Under the pieces are notes generated by a model, which saw only the letters and a program-made list of their open reading frames with translations, had not been told where the DNA came from and did no database searches. A program made the position numbers and the translations under genes. From an uncultured Bilophila sp. (lineage in GTDB: Bacteria > Desulfobacterota > Desulfovibrionia > Desulfovibrionales > Desulfovibrionaceae), in assembly GCA_959604115.1 (NCBI GenBank), contig CAUHBW010000292.1:1-5138 (forward strand): 5,138 bases of DNA. The letters are read 5' to 3'. Below are positions 4,451 to 5,138 of this stretch, piece by piece. Positions within the stretch are counted from its first letter, which is position 1. The number at the start of each line of letters is the position of its first letter.

Positions 4451-5088
4451 GTCCCTTCACCAAGGAGGAGCGGCTCACGCTCAAGGACCGGGCCTTGCGC
4501 CAGCTTCGGGAGGCGATCCTTTCCGGGGCGGTTCCGCCGGGCGAACGTCTGGTGGAGCAGGAGCTGTCGGAAAAGATGGGCATGAGCCGGTTTCCCGTGC
4601 GCGAGGCCATCGCCGGGCTGGTGCAGGAAGGGCTTGTGCGCGTGGAGCCGTACTGCGGGGCGTGCGTGGCGGTTCCCGACCGCAAGGAAATCGAGGAATG
4701 CTATGCGGTGCGCGAGCTGTTGGAGGTACGCGCGGCGGAGCTGGTCATCCGGGAGCGTCGGGACGAGGCCGCGCTTCGGCTCGGGGAACGTCTGAAGCGG
4801 ATGGAAGCCATGCGGATTTCCGGAGAAGGCGATCTGCTCGGGGAGCATTTCCGGTTTCACGAAGTCCTGCCCGCGCTGTGCGGCAACGAGACGCTGCACC
4901 GGCTCTGGGTCGGGCTCGCCTCCCGGGTGCGTCTGTACATGAACCGCGATCTCTCCCGCGATCCCCTCAAGGACGAGCAGGAGCACGCCCGCCTCTTCGA
5001 GCACGTCCGCGACGGCGACGTCCCCGCCGCCAGAGCCGCCATCCGCGCCCATCTCAGGGAAAGCATGGCCAGGCTCCGCAACGTGTAG
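4447..5088 (+). CDS. GntR-family transcriptional regulator, FadR subfamily with FCD domain
   Basis: The 213-residue product has the standard size and order. An N-terminal winged helix-turn-helix covers about residues 10-76, with 'LREAILSGAVPPGERLVEQELSE' split over 20-42 and recognition region 'GMSRFPVREAIAGLVQEGLV'. A C-terminal FCD ligand-binding domain covers about 80-208. FCD hallmarks include 'RELLEVRAAEL' (89-99), 'FHEVLPALCGN' (137-147), 'EHARLFEHVRDGD' (179-191) and 'AIRAHL' (198-203). The usual metal-site positions map to His134, His138, His180 and His202; the first is normally Asp or Asn. The ATG overlaps the transporter stop, with GAGG at 4436-4439 upstream. Longer upstream extensions of this frame only run through the transporter gene out of frame. 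It is probably a repressor of its own operon through the palindrome at 3413-3424, released by a small organic acid or amino acid. The ligand is unknown. Confidence 0.95.
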   Translation: MSPFTKEERLTLKDRALRQLREAILSGAVPPGERLVEQELSEKMGMSRFPVREAIAGLVQEGLVRVEPYCGACVAVPDRKEIEECYAVRELLEVRAAELVIRERRDEAALRLGERLKRMEAMRISGEGDLLGEHFRFHEVLPALCGNETLHRLWVGLASRVRLYMNRDLSRDPLKDEQEHARLFEHVRDGDVPAARAAIRAHLRESMARLRNV

Positions 5089-5090
5089 GA

Positions 5091-5138
5091 GAAGATTGGG
5101 GAAGGATTGGGGGAAAAGATTGGGGAAGGGGGAGGGAA
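5091..5138 (+). repeat. Purine-rich tandem repeat with G-quadruplex potential
   Basis: Three units of GATTGGGG followed by a short purine run (5094, 5105 and 5118) lie directly after the regulator stop. The G-runs at 5098-5101, 5109-5113, 5122-5125 and 5128-5132 satisfy a simple quadruplex pattern with loops of 7, 8 and 2 nt. The repeat reaches the window edge and may continue. Its strand bias mirrors the polypyrimidine tract at 3323-3404. Confidence 0.6.

Overview
All convincing genes in this GC-rich window lie on the plus strand. Third codon positions are mostly G or C, Shine-Dalgarno sites are GGAGG-like, and the gene set is an FAD/[2Fe-2S] oxidoreductase, an Asp/Glu racemase-family enzyme, an EamA transporter and a GntR/FCD regulator. 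This fits a GC-rich proteobacterium. A Desulfovibrio/Bilophila-type sulfidogen is my impression from style only; no marker gene is present to prove it.

Layout. Bases 2-895 are the 3' part of a flavoprotein with a C-terminal [2Fe-2S] (BFD-like) domain, the HcnB/OoxA type of amino- or imino-acid dehydrogenase subunit. A strong hairpin without a U-tract follows its stop codon. Bases 934-1107 show coding-like base periodicity but no intact gene and may be a remnant. Bases 1161-1871 encode a racemase-family protein with both catalytic cysteines. Bases 1872-2277 are non-coding and carry short palindromic repeats about 55-60 bp apart, then two mutually exclusive hairpins just ahead of the next gene. 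Bases 2278-2835 encode a small two-helix membrane protein of unknown function. Bases 2836-3544 form a 709-bp non-coding gap with several perfect inverted repeats, a recurring GGAACGTTCC palindrome and a long polypyrimidine tract. The gap ends in a promoter/operator site (ATTGT-TG-ACAAT containing TTGACA). Bases 3545-4450 encode an EamA/DMT-type transporter. Its stop codon overlaps the start of a GntR-family, FCD-domain regulator at 4447-5088. The window ends in a purine-rich repeat able to form a G-quadruplex.

How the genes may work together. The regulator and transporter are translationally coupled, and the palindrome upstream is of a type FCD regulators bind. The simplest reading is therefore an autoregulated exporter/regulator pair that responds to a small organic or amino acid. 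The oxidoreductase and racemase fit a locus for oxidising an unusual amino acid, imino acid or opine and interconverting its stereoisomers, but no substrate can be assigned from sequence. I found no CRISPR array, rRNA, tRNA, intact mobile element or clearly new defence-type system. The least explained parts are the structured non-coding gaps, the possible gene remnant and the small membrane protein.
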